Of a stretch of 64,000 bases of DNA, positions 9,014-17,125 are shown in pieces; within the stretch, counting starts at the first letter, position 1, and each line of letters starts with the position of its first letter. The notes under the pieces were generated by a model, which was given only the letters and a program-made list of their open reading frames with translations, was not told the DNA's origin and did not search any database. The position numbers and the translations under genes are program-made. Source of the DNA: CAZDQL01 sp964507325 (lineage in GTDB: Bacteria > Planctomycetota > UBA1135 > GCA-002686595); assembly GCA_964507325.1 (NCBI GenBank), contig CAZDQL010000006.1, positions 1 to 64,000 of the forward strand, read 5' to 3'.

Positions 9014-10252
9014 GTGCCCGTTATCAGCCTGTTCAGTGCGTCCTACTGCAATGGCAGTGAAGTGGCCCGACGCGTCGCCGAGCTGCTCAACTACCGCGTC
9101 CTGACCCACGACGAGTTGCTGGCGGTGGCGTCCGAGAGATACGGCGTCCCGCTCGAGGATCTCGACCGGACTATCCACGACGCGCAGACCTACGTCCGGC
9201 GCTGGACGCGCGAGCGCGAGCGCAACATCGCCTACCTGCAGGCGACGATGGCTCGCATGGTGCAGCGCAGTCGCTTCCTGCACCACGGCCTGGCGGGGCA
9301 CCTGATCCCACGCAGCGTTTCCCACGTGATCCGCGTGCTGCTGGTCGCCGACGAGGAGTATCGCGCGAACCACGCGGCGAGCGTCTCCGGACTGCGCCGC
9401 GAGGAGGCGCGGGCACTGCTCGCCAAGGAGGACGAGGAGGCCGCGCGCTGGACGCGGGAGTTGGTGGACGCGGATCCCTGGGACGAGGGGCTCTACGACC
9501 TGGTGCTGCGGGTGGACGAGGTGCGGGTGGCGGCGGCCGTGACCGCGATCTGCGTCCGCAGCGAGGCGCCCCAGTTCCGGGGCAGCCCGGAGTCGCGGCG
9601 CGCCGCCAAGGACTTCAAGCTGGCGAGCAAGGTCAACGTGGCCCTGACCGATCGCGGGCACGACATCGTCGTCACCGCCGACGCCGGGGACGTGTTGATG
9701 ACCATCGACCACTACGTCCCCGAGCTGCATGAGCTGGAGCTGGAATTGAAGCGCATCGCCGCCGGGGTCCCGGGGGTGAAGAGCGTTCGCGCCCAATCCG
9801 GACCCAACTTCGCCAAGCCCGCCGTCTACCCGGAACTGGAGGTGCCGCGCAAGATCCTGCTCGTCGACGACGAGAAGGAGTTCATACGCACCCTTTCGGA
9901 GCGGCTCGAGACGCGTGGTATGGGGGCCGCGCTGGCCTACGACGGAGAGGAGGCGCTGCGGCTGATCGAGACCGACGAGCCGCACGTGGTGGTGCTCGAC
10001 CTGAAGATGCCCGGCATTCACGGCCTGGAGGTGCTGGAGCGCATCAAGCAGACGCACCCACGCACCGAGGTGATCATCCTGACCGGCCACGGCTCCGACG
10101 CCGAGCGCGAGCGTGCCACGGCCCTGGGCGCCTTCGCCTACCTGCGCAAGCCCGCCGACATCGTGATGCTCACGGGACTCCTGCGCGAGGCCTACGCCAA
10201 GTTCAAGTCGCGCGCGGGGACCCGCGCGGAGGGGGGCGCCGGCGCGCGCTGA
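9014..10252 (+). CDS. Cytidylate-kinase-like domain fused to a response-regulator receiver
   Basis: The N-terminal 200 or so residues match the cytidylate-kinase-like family that often sits beside two-component genes; the phosphate-binding region is SASYCNGSEVARR, not a classical P-loop. Residues about 205-270 look like a small alpha/beta (BON-like) segment. From about 280 there is a CheY receiver with phosphoacceptor D329 in VVLDLKMPG, followed by LTGH and KPAD. The GTG at 9014 was chosen because the family normally begins directly with the MPVIS-type first strand; a GTG at 8969 would add 15 residues. It starts a run of signalling genes ending in an anion transporter. Whether it phosphorylates a nucleotide is unknown. 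Confidence 0.88.
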   Translation: MPVISLFSASYCNGSEVARRVAELLNYRVLTHDELLAVASERYGVPLEDLDRTIHDAQTYVRRWTRERERNIAYLQATMARMVQRSRFLHHGLAGHLIPRSVSHVIRVLLVADEEYRANHAASVSGLRREEARALLAKEDEEAARWTRELVDADPWDEGLYDLVLRVDEVRVAAAVTAICVRSEAPQFRGSPESRRAAKDFKLASKVNVALTDRGHDIVVTADAGDVLMTIDHYVPELHELELELKRIAAGVPGVKSVRAQSGPNFAKPAVYPELEVPRKILLVDDEKEFIRTLSERLETRGMGAALAYDGEEALRLIETDEPHVVVLDLKMPGIHGLEVLERIKQTHPRTEVIILTGHGSDAERERATALGAFAYLRKPADIVMLTGLLREAYAKFKSRAGTRAEGGAGAR

Positions 10253-10255
10253 GTC

Positions 10256-11923
10256 ATGGCCGAGGACGATCCGGAAGCAGCGGTCGGGACGGTGGCCGAG
10301 CTCGAGCGGCTGGTGCCGGTGCGGCGCTACCGGCAGCTCTTCGCCAGCATCGTGATCAGCATCCTGGCGGTCTCGGCTGGCCCCCTGCTGATCGTGTTGG
10401 GGATGAGCTTCAGGCAGCACGACCGGGAGGTCCTCGGCGCCCGACAGATGATCGCCCAGCGGGCCCTGGCCGCCGGCAAGGGGGCGGTGGAGCGCCACCT
10501 CACCGCCTGCTCGACTTCCCTGGCGCTCTTGGTGCAAGGGCACCCCGCCTCGGAGCTCGCCCAGCCGGAGCGACTCGCGGAGCTGCGTGCCGTTCTCGTG
10601 AACTTCCACGGAGGGCTCGAATCCCTGGAGGTGGTGGACATCCCGGCGAGAGGGGGGGAGGGAGGAGAGCCGCCGGCCGTCCCGTTCCCCGGCGGAGTGC
10701 GCATCGCGGTCGGCGGCGCACCCACCCCCGGTCAGGGGCCGCCGCGCTTCTCGATCACCGCCTGGACCCCCTCCGGTGCCGCACCGGAGCGCGGGCTGCG
10801 CGCCAGCTTCGACATCGTCCCCCTGGAGAGGGCCATCGAGTACGCGGCGGGGGGCGACGACCGGGAGCTGCTCCTGGTCGACCGCGACGGGATCCTGCAG
10901 ACCCCCTCCCCGCGACACGGAGATCCGCTGGATGCGAACGGGCTGGAGCTTCCGCCGCGCAGCGCGGAGGAGATCAGCTTGGGTACGGCCGCCGGGGAGG
11001 AGGGGGAGATGGTGGGGATCGCCGGCATCGCCGACTCCCCCTTCGAGCTCGTCTTGGTCGACCGCTCCGACCCGGGGGGTGCGCTCCGTACCTGGCGCTG
11101 GGGCATGCTGCTCTTCGGCGCGACCAGCATCCTGATCGTCCTGGCCGTGGTCGTGATGGGCTCCAAGTACATGATCGGGCGCATCCGCCATGGGGACCGC
11201 AAGCGCGCCGCGATCTTCCACAACCTCGAGTACACCAACAAGATGGAGGCGATCGGTCGCCTCGGGGCGGGGGTGGCCCACGAGATCAACAACCCGATGG
11301 CGATCATCAACCAGCAGGCCGGTCTCCTGAAGGACCTGCTCTCCTCGCCCGCGGATCTGCCGCCCCGCTCCGAGCTCCTGCGCCGCATCGACGCCGTCCT
11401 GCGGGCCGTGGAGCGCTGCAGCGCGATCACCCACCGACTGCTGGGCTTCGGGCAGCACATGCACTCGCCGATGGAGCGCATCGACCTGCGGCAGCTCGCG
11501 GGCGAGGTGCTCGGGTTCCTGGATCAGGGGGGGGGCCACCAGAACATAGGCGTGTCCTTCGACGTGGCCGAGGGGCTGCCGGCGATCCACAGCGACCGGG
11601 GCAGGCTGCAGCAGGTCTTCCTCAACCTCTTGGGCAACGCCTTCGCGGCCGTGGAGGACGGCGGTCGCATCCAGGTGACGATGCTGGTGGAGAAGGAGGG
11701 CTTCGTGACCACCCACGTGGAGGACGACGGGGTCGGCATCGCGGAGGAGGATCTGGGTCGGGTCTTCGAGCCCTTCTTCACCACCAAAGAGGGCTCGGGA
11801 ACGGGACTCGGGCTGTCGGTGACCTACGGAATCGTGAACCGACTGGGCGGCAAGATCTCCGTCAGTAGTACCTTGGGGCAGGGCACGCGCTTCACCGTGA
11901 GCCTGCCCGTGGAAAGGACATGA
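10256..11923 (+). CDS. Membrane sensor histidine kinase
   Basis: This 555-residue kinase has membrane helices near residues 28-50 and 283-303 with about 230 periplasmic residues between them, a Cache-like sensing arrangement. No HAMP or PAS is obvious. The HisKA H-box has H342 (GVAHEINNPMAI), with a long loop to the rest of the dimerisation domain. The ATPase domain has NLLGNAFAAV, DDGVGI and GSGTGLGLSV, so it should be active. It starts 3 bases after the kinase-like/receiver fusion, which makes co-transcription near certain. Receivers in the genes before and after are candidate partners. Confidence 0.94.
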   Translation: MAEDDPEAAVGTVAELERLVPVRRYRQLFASIVISILAVSAGPLLIVLGMSFRQHDREVLGARQMIAQRALAAGKGAVERHLTACSTSLALLVQGHPASELAQPERLAELRAVLVNFHGGLESLEVVDIPARGGEGGEPPAVPFPGGVRIAVGGAPTPGQGPPRFSITAWTPSGAAPERGLRASFDIVPLERAIEYAAGGDDRELLLVDRDGILQTPSPRHGDPLDANGLELPPRSAEEISLGTAAGEEGEMVGIAGIADSPFELVLVDRSDPGGALRTWRWGMLLFGATSILIVLAVVVMGSKYMIGRIRHGDRKRAAIFHNLEYTNKMEAIGRLGAGVAHEINNPMAIINQQAGLLKDLLSSPADLPPRSELLRRIDAVLRAVERCSAITHRLLGFGQHMHSPMERIDLRQLAGEVLGFLDQGGGHQNIGVSFDVAEGLPAIHSDRGRLQQVFLNLLGNAFAAVEDGGRIQVTMLVEKEGFVTTHVEDDGVGIAEEDLGRVFEPFFTTKEGSGTGLGLSVTYGIVNRLGGKISVSSTLGQGTRFTVSLPVERT

Positions 11924-12014
11924 GCCAGCGACGATCCACGGAACTGAGAGCCGGGTGGGCCGGCGTGGCCGGAGACGGGTGCGTGCACGGCGCCGCCCGG
12001 GAGGTGGACTGCCG

Positions 12015-12740
12015 ATGAGCACCGAGCAGCGCAATCCGACTGTGCACGAGCGGACCTTCTTCGGGATCATCGCCGCCGGGATCTGCCACGAGGTGAACAA
12101 CGTTCTGGCGATCGTTAGCGAGCTCTCGGGGCTGCAGGGGGACCTCTTGGGGGCCATCGGACAGGGACGGCCCCTCGATTCGGAGGAGCTCGCCGGCATC
12201 AACCAGCGCATCGCGGGCCAGGTGGTGCGCGGCAAGGAGCTGATCCAGATGCTGCACCATTTCGCGCACAGCATGGATCGGGAGGAGGACGACCTGGACC
12301 TGACGGAGAACGTGCACCAGGTGCTGGCGCTCTGCCAGCGCTTCGCCCGGTTGCGCCGCAGCAGCCTGGTCGCACGCCCGGTGAGCGCCGTCCCCAACCT
12401 GCCCGGCTGCGCCTTCGACCTGCAGCACCTGCTCTTCCGCTGCGTCGACGTGGGCTTGGCGGGGGCGCGCGCGGGGGACGAGGTCGCGGCGGAGCTGGCG
12501 GCCGACGGGGACCGGGCCTGCTTGCGGATCTACGGCGGCAGCGACGCCGAGGTCAGCCAGGAGGTGGCCCGCAAGGTGGCCATCGCCCGCGAGGTGGCCA
12601 GTCGCCTGGGGGCCGAGGTGGCCCTCGAGGCTTCCGCCGTACCGGGGGACGGCGGTTCGATCTTGACCCTGCACCTCCCAGATACCATTCAATGCTCGTA
12701 CGAGCACGAAGAGCGGCAACAGCAAGCCGAGAGCCCGTAG
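12015..12740 (+). CDS. Soluble histidine-kinase-like protein with degenerate ATPase domain
   Basis: The 241-residue protein keeps a good H-box (FGIIAAGICHEVNNVLAIV) and a helical dimerisation region. The C-terminal part aligns in length with a HATPase domain, but where the N-box should be it reads LLFRCVDVGLAGA, and no DxGxG or GxGLG box is visible. It has no membrane segment or sensor. It may act as a phosphotransfer protein or scaffold (compare ChpT and other HPt-like proteins) between the membrane kinase and the two receivers. Start: ATG 12015, 91 bases after the kinase stop; the open frame runs further upstream but the extra sequence is Arg-rich and unlike a protein start. Confidence 0.85.
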   Translation: MSTEQRNPTVHERTFFGIIAAGICHEVNNVLAIVSELSGLQGDLLGAIGQGRPLDSEELAGINQRIAGQVVRGKELIQMLHHFAHSMDREEDDLDLTENVHQVLALCQRFARLRRSSLVARPVSAVPNLPGCAFDLQHLLFRCVDVGLAGARAGDEVAAELAADGDRACLRIYGGSDAEVSQEVARKVAIAREVASRLGAEVALEASAVPGDGGSILTLHLPDTIQCSYEHEERQQQAESP

Positions 12741-12757
12741 ACGGCGGGAAGGCAACC

Positions 12758-13189
12758 ATGGACAAGACGAGGATCCTGCTCATCGACGACGAACGCGACC
12801 TCCTGGACGCCCTGGCCGCGCGGCTGACGGCGCGCGGGGCCACCGTCGACCTGGCCGAGTGTGGGGAGGACGCGCTGGAGCTGATCGCCGGCGCGAACTA
12901 CGACGCGGTGGTCCTGGACCTGTCGATGCCGGGCATGGACGGACTGGAGACCCTGCGTCGCATCATGGCGATCAACGCCGACCAACAGGTCGTCGTGCTC
13001 ACCGGCCACGCCACCGTGGAGAAGGGGGTCGAGGCGATGAAACTCGGCGCGGTGGACCTGCTCGAGAAGCCGACCGACTTCGAGGTGCTCTTGGCCAAGA
13101 TCGTGGAAGCCAGCACCAAGAAGGCCTCCCTCTCCGAGAAGCGCGTCCAGAAGGACATCAAGGACATCCTCAAGGAGAAGGGCTGGTAG
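12758..13189 (+). CDS. Single-domain response regulator
   Basis: A 143-residue receiver with acidic pocket D10/D11, phosphoacceptor D54 in VVLDLSMPGMDG, LTGHA and the KPTD lysine. A 20-residue Lys-rich tail (SEKRVQKDIKDIL) follows, but no output domain. The ATG at 12758 is preceded by GGGAAGG. It sits 17 bases after the degenerate kinase-like gene and 3 bases before the CBS gene. A stand-alone receiver between a kinase-like phosphotransfer protein and a CBS/transporter pair suggests control by protein contact, not transcription; this is inference. Confidence 0.94.
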   Translation: MDKTRILLIDDERDLLDALAARLTARGATVDLAECGEDALELIAGANYDAVVLDLSMPGMDGLETLRRIMAINADQQVVVLTGHATVEKGVEAMKLGAVDLLEKPTDFEVLLAKIVEASTKKASLSEKRVQKDIKDILKEKGW

Positions 13190-13192
13190 GTG

Positions 13193-13768
13193 ATGCCCGA
13201 ACCGAACCCGATCGACGAGGTCGAACGGTTGCGTGCCCGGGACATCATGATCCCGCTCGAGGCCTACCCGGCGGTGCAGCAGGATGCCTCGCTGCGCGAG
13301 GCGATCGAGGTCATGCTGCACGCCGAGATCGACATGGAGGGGGGGCGCAAGTCCCTGCCGCGCGTGTGCCTGGTGACGGATGAGAGCGGCCACGTGACCG
13401 GCATCCTGCGCCGCCGCGACGTGCTCTGCGGGCTCGAGCCCGAGCACCTGGTCGCGCGCCCCCTCGAGTACCGCAAGAAGTGGTTCAACGTCGAAGCCGA
13501 TCCGAACCTGGCCGAGCTCACCTCCAGCGCCGCCGTCACGAGCTTCCGCGAGCGCGCCCGCCGCCCGGTGCGCGACATCATGCTGCCGATCCGGGGGGGG
13601 ATCGAGGCGAGCGACCACCTGATGACCGCCATCAGCAAGATGGTCACCCACGACGTGCCCCTGTTGCCGATCCTAGACGGAGACAGGGTCGTCGGAGTAC
13701 TACGCTCCGTCGAAGTGTTCAATGTCGTTGCCGGCTTGGCCACTCGAATCCACGCAGACGAGCCTTAG
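13193..13768 (+). CDS. Tandem CBS-domain protein
   Basis: The 191-residue protein has two CBS motifs: residues about 15-80 (VRDIM-type entry RARDIMIPLEA, then VTGILRRRDVL) and about 120-185 (RPVRDIMLPI, then VVGVLRSVEVF). CBS pairs bind adenine nucleotides and usually regulate a neighbouring enzyme or transporter. There is no other domain. The ATG at 13193 directly follows a GTG at 13190; either could initiate. It is the last soluble gene before the DASS transporter, so adenylate-dependent control of transport is a reasonable guess. Confidence 0.92.
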   Translation: MPEPNPIDEVERLRARDIMIPLEAYPAVQQDASLREAIEVMLHAEIDMEGGRKSLPRVCLVTDESGHVTGILRRRDVLCGLEPEHLVARPLEYRKKWFNVEADPNLAELTSSAAVTSFRERARRPVRDIMLPIRGGIEASDHLMTAISKMVTHDVPLLPILDGDRVVGVLRSVEVFNVVAGLATRIHADEP

Positions 13769-13828
13769 GTTCACTCGCCTCAGTGCGTATTTCCCCCCCG
13801 GTCTCCTGTGAGATAAAGGACCCCTGCT

Positions 13829-15343
13829 ATGGCATCCGCTGAGGCAGCTGCGGCCGCCGGTTCCGGTGGCGTGTCCTCGCCCGAGACTCCCGACGGAGTC
13901 GAATGGCCGAGGCTGATCTTCCTGTTCCTGGGGTTGGCCCTCTTCGGGCTGGTGTACTTCTCACCCGCCTGGGGAGACGCCGTCGACCCCGAAGGGGTGA
14001 CCTATCCCCTGTCCCGCGAGGGCAAGGCCTCCCTGGCGCTCTTCCTCTTGATCGCCACCTGGTGGGTCTTCGAGGTGGTTCCGATCGGAGTCACGAGCCT
14101 CCTGGTGGGGATCATGCAGGCGTTGTTCCTGATCAGGGACCCACGTTCAGCCTTCACCGACTTCTTCGACCCGTCGGTCTTCTTCATCTTCGGGTCCCTG
14201 GCGATCGGCATGGTCTTCACCAAGACCGGCCTGACGCGCCGCATGGCCTACTCCATGCTGGTGTTCGTGGGGGAGCGCACCAGCATGATCTACCTGGGGT
14301 GCTTCATACTGACCTCGGCCTTGACGCTGATCATGGCGCACACGGCGGTGGCGGCCACCGTCTTCCCCCTGCTGCTGGCGATCCACTCCCTCTACGCCGA
14401 GGGGGAGAAGGTCACGCGCTTCGGCAAGGGGCTCTTCATCGGCATGGCCTTCGTAGCTGGCGCGGGCAGCATCATCACCCTGCTGGGTGCGGCCCGCGGT
14501 GCGGTGGCGATCGGCTTCTACCGCGAGGTCACCGGTAGCACGGTGGGCTTCTTCGAGCTGAGCTGGTACATGCTGCCCGTGGGGGTGGTGATGACCCTCT
14601 TGCTCTGGGTCTACATCCTGATGGTCTACCGCCCGGAGAAGAGCACCATTCCGGGGCTGCGCGAGCGCGCCGTGAAGCTGCGGGACAGCATGGGATCGAT
14701 CACCCGCAACGAGGTCCTGGCGGCGTCGATCGTCCTCGCGGCGATCGTTCTCCTGGGGCTGCGCTCACTGATCCCAGCCCTGTCCTTCCTGGACAAGAGC
14801 GCCATCATCCTGCTGACGACGGTGCTCTTCTTCGTCTTCAAGGTGCTCTCGACGGACGACCTGGAGGAGACCCCCTGGAACATCATCCTGCTCTTCGGCG
14901 GGGCGATGAGCCTGGGCTTCTGCCTGTGGGAGACGGGGGCGGCCAAGTGGCTGGCGGTGCAGTGGCTGGTGATGTTCGAGAGCGCCCACTGGCTGCTCTT
15001 CGTGATGGGGATCGCCTTCTTCGTCCTGATCATGACCAACCTGATCATGAACGTGGCGGCGATAGCCATCTCGCTACCAGTCGCACTTTCGCTGGCGCCC
15101 TACGTGGGTGTGGCCAGCGAGGTGGTGCTCTACGCCAGCCTGGTGCCCGCCGGCATGCCCTTCCTGCTCCTGGTCGGCGCAGCGCCCAACGCCATCGCCC
15201 ACGGCAGCGGACAGTTCTCGGTCAAGGAGTTCTTCGTGGCGGGCATCGCGCCCAGCATCCTGCTCCTGGCCGTCCTAGCCGTCTTCGTGTGGCTCATCTG
15301 GCCCATGATGGGGATGCCGGTCACGGTGCCGATCGGAGGCTAG
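13829..15343 (+). CDS. DASS/SLC13-family sodium:anion symporter (sulfate or dicarboxylate)
   Basis: A 504-residue membrane protein with about twelve hydrophobic segments. The family's two conserved regions are visible: MAHTAVAATVFP, where the consensus is SNT-like, and PNAIAHGSGQFSVKEF near the C terminus, which matches the second anion-binding hairpin. DASS proteins move sulfate, di- or tricarboxylates with Na+. The first motif lacks the usual SNT, so substrate cannot be assigned. It ends the signalling run that starts at 9014, with 60 bases before its ATG that contain an AAAGGA ribosome site. The arrangement of kinase, receiver, CBS and DASS suggests regulated anion uptake. Confidence 0.93.
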   Translation: MASAEAAAAAGSGGVSSPETPDGVEWPRLIFLFLGLALFGLVYFSPAWGDAVDPEGVTYPLSREGKASLALFLLIATWWVFEVVPIGVTSLLVGIMQALFLIRDPRSAFTDFFDPSVFFIFGSLAIGMVFTKTGLTRRMAYSMLVFVGERTSMIYLGCFILTSALTLIMAHTAVAATVFPLLLAIHSLYAEGEKVTRFGKGLFIGMAFVAGAGSIITLLGAARGAVAIGFYREVTGSTVGFFELSWYMLPVGVVMTLLLWVYILMVYRPEKSTIPGLRERAVKLRDSMGSITRNEVLAASIVLAAIVLLGLRSLIPALSFLDKSAIILLTTVLFFVFKVLSTDDLEETPWNIILLFGGAMSLGFCLWETGAAKWLAVQWLVMFESAHWLLFVMGIAFFVLIMTNLIMNVAAIAISLPVALSLAPYVGVASEVVLYASLVPAGMPFLLLVGAAPNAIAHGSGQFSVKEFFVAGIAPSILLLAVLAVFVWLIWPMMGMPVTVPIGG

Positions 15344-15358
15344 CGGCCCCACGCGCGC

Positions 15359-15790
15359 TCAATCGAAGGTCTGGCCGTAGGTCCACTCGACGGGGTTGTT
15401 GTCGGGGTCGGCGACCTCGAAGACGTAGCCCACCTCGTCGCTGATCCGGGTGGGCGGGTTGAGGATCTTGACCCCCATCCTCTGCGCCACGACCGCACGG
15501 CTGTCGACCATCTCCTTCGAGTCGCAGGCGAAACCCAGGTGCTCGAAGCTGCGCGCCTGACGGGGGAAGAAGCGGTGGAAGAGCCACAGGAGCCAGCGCA
15601 CGCGGCGGGGCATGATCGCCACCAGGGTGAAGTTCTCCTGGCCCTCGGGGCGCAGGAAGGCGATCTCGCTGCGCAAGAGGTCGCGGTGCGACGTGCGCGA
15701 GAGCAGCCGGGCGGGGAGGATCTCCTCGTAGAAAGCGATCGTCTTGTCGAGGTCGTGGACGCGGAACGCCACGTGATCGCAGGTCGGCAT
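15359..15790 (-). CDS. VOC (glyoxalase/bleomycin-resistance fold) protein
   Basis: The 143-residue protein has a vicinal-oxygen-chelate pattern: CDHVAFRVHDLDKTIAFYEE at the start, FEHLGFACDS in the middle and VFEVADPDNNPVEW near the end. Candidate metal ligands are the His in strand 1, the His in FEHLGF and the late Glu. The ATG at 15790 starts at the first beta strand; the open frame extends upstream but with Trp/Arg-rich sequence unlike this family. It sits tail to tail with the DASS gene and 16 bases downstream of the DUF2270 gene on the same strand. Substrate unknown. Confidence 0.9.
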   Translation of the reverse strand: MPTCDHVAFRVHDLDKTIAFYEEILPARLLSRTSHRDLLRSEIAFLRPEGQENFTLVAIMPRRVRWLLWLFHRFFPRQARSFEHLGFACDSKEMVDSRAVVAQRMGVKILNPPTRISDEVGYVFEVADPDNNPVEWTYGQTFD

Positions 15791-15806
15791 GGCTCGGAGC
15801 CCCCCG

Positions 15807-16475
15807 TCAGGGCTGGAAGCTCCAGGGATCGATCTCGCCTTCGAGTGCGGGCGGCGCCAAGAACACCACCAGGATTGCTGTCGCCAGGAACAACCCAAGG
15901 AAGGCGAAGGCGCTCCACCAGGGCAAGGCCCCGATCGTCAGGCGGTCTCGGACGATCTCCCAGGAGGTGGCGGTGTCAGGATGCACCAGGACCTTCACGG
16001 CCCACGACGCGATCAGGACGCCGTAGATGGGCCAGTAGTTGTGCAAGAGCCGCGAACGCAGGGCACGCAGGCGGGTGATCTTGAAGCTTGGAGTGACCAG
16101 GTCCCTGGCGAACAGCTCACCCCACTGCTCCGCCGGACCGACCGGCTCGCCGCGCAGGATCGGTCCGTAGAAGTTCTGCTCGATCTTGCGCACGCGCACG
16201 TACCAGATATCGGCGAAGCGGTAGCGGCGTGCCTCGAAGGTCAGGAAGATCGAAATCAGGACCAGCCCCAACAAGAGCCCCCAGTGGGAGTGTTCCTTGA
16301 CGCTGAAGGTGAAGGAGAGGATGCCGGCGGTCGTGATCACCGCCCAGTTGGTGGTGTTGTCCAGCCGGATGCGCCAGGAGTTGGCTCGGTAGAGCTCACC
16401 GCGGTAGAGGTGGACGACGGCGGCGATGTACTCGCCGCGGGTGAGGGGCCTCCGCCCCGGAGCATCATGCTGCAT
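15807..16475 (-). CDS. DUF2270 integral membrane protein
   Basis: This 222-residue protein matches the DUF2270 pattern: VVHLYRGELYRANSWRIRLD, NWAVITTAGILSFTFS, then FEARRYRFADIWYVRVR. Membrane segments lie near residues 43-62, 66-82, 150-168 and 190-212. No function is established for the family. The start at 16475 is decided by a perfect AGGAGG 5 bases upstream; two earlier ATG/GTG codons in frame have no such site. The VOC gene follows 16 bases later on the same strand. Confidence 0.88.
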   Translation of the reverse strand: MQHDAPGRRPLTRGEYIAAVVHLYRGELYRANSWRIRLDNTTNWAVITTAGILSFTFSVKEHSHWGLLLGLVLISIFLTFEARRYRFADIWYVRVRKIEQNFYGPILRGEPVGPAEQWGELFARDLVTPSFKITRLRALRSRLLHNYWPIYGVLIASWAVKVLVHPDTATSWEIVRDRLTIGALPWWSAFAFLGLFLATAILVVFLAPPALEGEIDPWSFQP

Positions 16476-16480
16476 CGAGG

Positions 16481-16486
16481 CCTCCT
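16481..16486 (-). promoter_or_regulatory. Shine-Dalgarno AGGAGG of the DUF2270 gene
   Basis: A perfect AGGAGG on the minus strand, 5 bases before the ATG at 16475. It selects that codon over the in-frame ATG at 16490, which itself overlaps the site. Confidence 0.8.
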
Positions 16487-16601
16487 GCATGGAGCCGTAT
16501 CCTAATGGTGCGGCGCAAGCCTCCCAAGTCCGGGGGGGGGACTCCTGTCGCCGGCGCCCACGGTGGGGGATTCCCGCTCGACGCCGGCGCGGGTGCCCGG
16601 C

Positions 16602-16607
16602 TAGAGT
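16602..16607 (+). promoter_or_regulatory. Candidate -10 box (TAGAGT) of the molybdenum hydroxylase operon
   Basis: TAGAGT stands in very GC-rich sequence 35 bases before the ATG at 16643. The same TA-x-x-x-T form precedes other genes here (44216, 59418, 61199, 62931). No good -35 was seen. Inference from position and repetition only. Confidence 0.35.
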
Positions 16608-16642
16608 GACCGCGCGCACTCCGACCCCACCTCCTCCCAGGC

Positions 16643-17125
16643 ATGCAACGAACGATCGTCAATCTGACCGTCAACGGGGACGCCTACTGCGCCGCCGTGA
16701 CCCACAACGCCACCTTGGTGGAGCTCCTACGCGACGAGCTGCGCCTGACCGGCACCAAGGCCGGTTGCGCCACGGGGGATTGCGGGGCCTGCACCGTCCT
16801 GATGAACGGCAGGGCCATCAACTCCTGTCTGACCCTGGCCCTGGAGGCGGAAGGGGCGCAGATCACCACCATCGAGGGCATCGCCCCCTCCGGTGATGAG
16901 CTGCACCCCGTGCAGGAGGCCTTCGTGCTCCACGGCGCGATCCAGTGCGGCTTCTGCACCCCGGGGATGGTGGTCTCGTCGGTGGAGCTCCTGGAGAACA
17001 ACCCCCAGCCCAGCGAGGAGGAGATCCGCCGCGGGCTGGACGGGAACCTCTGCCGCTGCACCGGCTACACCAAGATCGTCGATGCGATCGAGGCGGTGAC
17101 GGTCAAGGAGGGGAGCGGGCGATGA
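16643..17125 (+). CDS. Molybdenum hydroxylase small subunit with two [2Fe-2S] clusters
   Basis: The 160-residue protein has the plant-ferredoxin-type motif CATGDCGAC with a further Cys (SCLTL), then the second cluster QCGFCTPGM and NLCRCTGY. This is the standard small subunit of the xanthine dehydrogenase family; it passes electrons from the molybdenum centre to FAD. It is the first of three genes and overlaps the FAD subunit gene as ATGA (17122-17125). Length and motifs are complete. Confidence 0.96.
   Translation: MQRTIVNLTVNGDAYCAAVTHNATLVELLRDELRLTGTKAGCATGDCGACTVLMNGRAINSCLTLALEAEGAQITTIEGIAPSGDELHPVQEAFVLHGAIQCGFCTPGMVVSSVELLENNPQPSEEEIRRGLDGNLCRCTGYTKIVDAIEAVTVKEGSGR

Noticed and set aside
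8957..12397. A 1146-codon open frame on the minus strand across the signalling cassette
   Set aside because: It is antisense to four genes with clear domains. Its translation is low-complexity (Arg/His/Gly/Ala), as GC-rich DNA gives by default.
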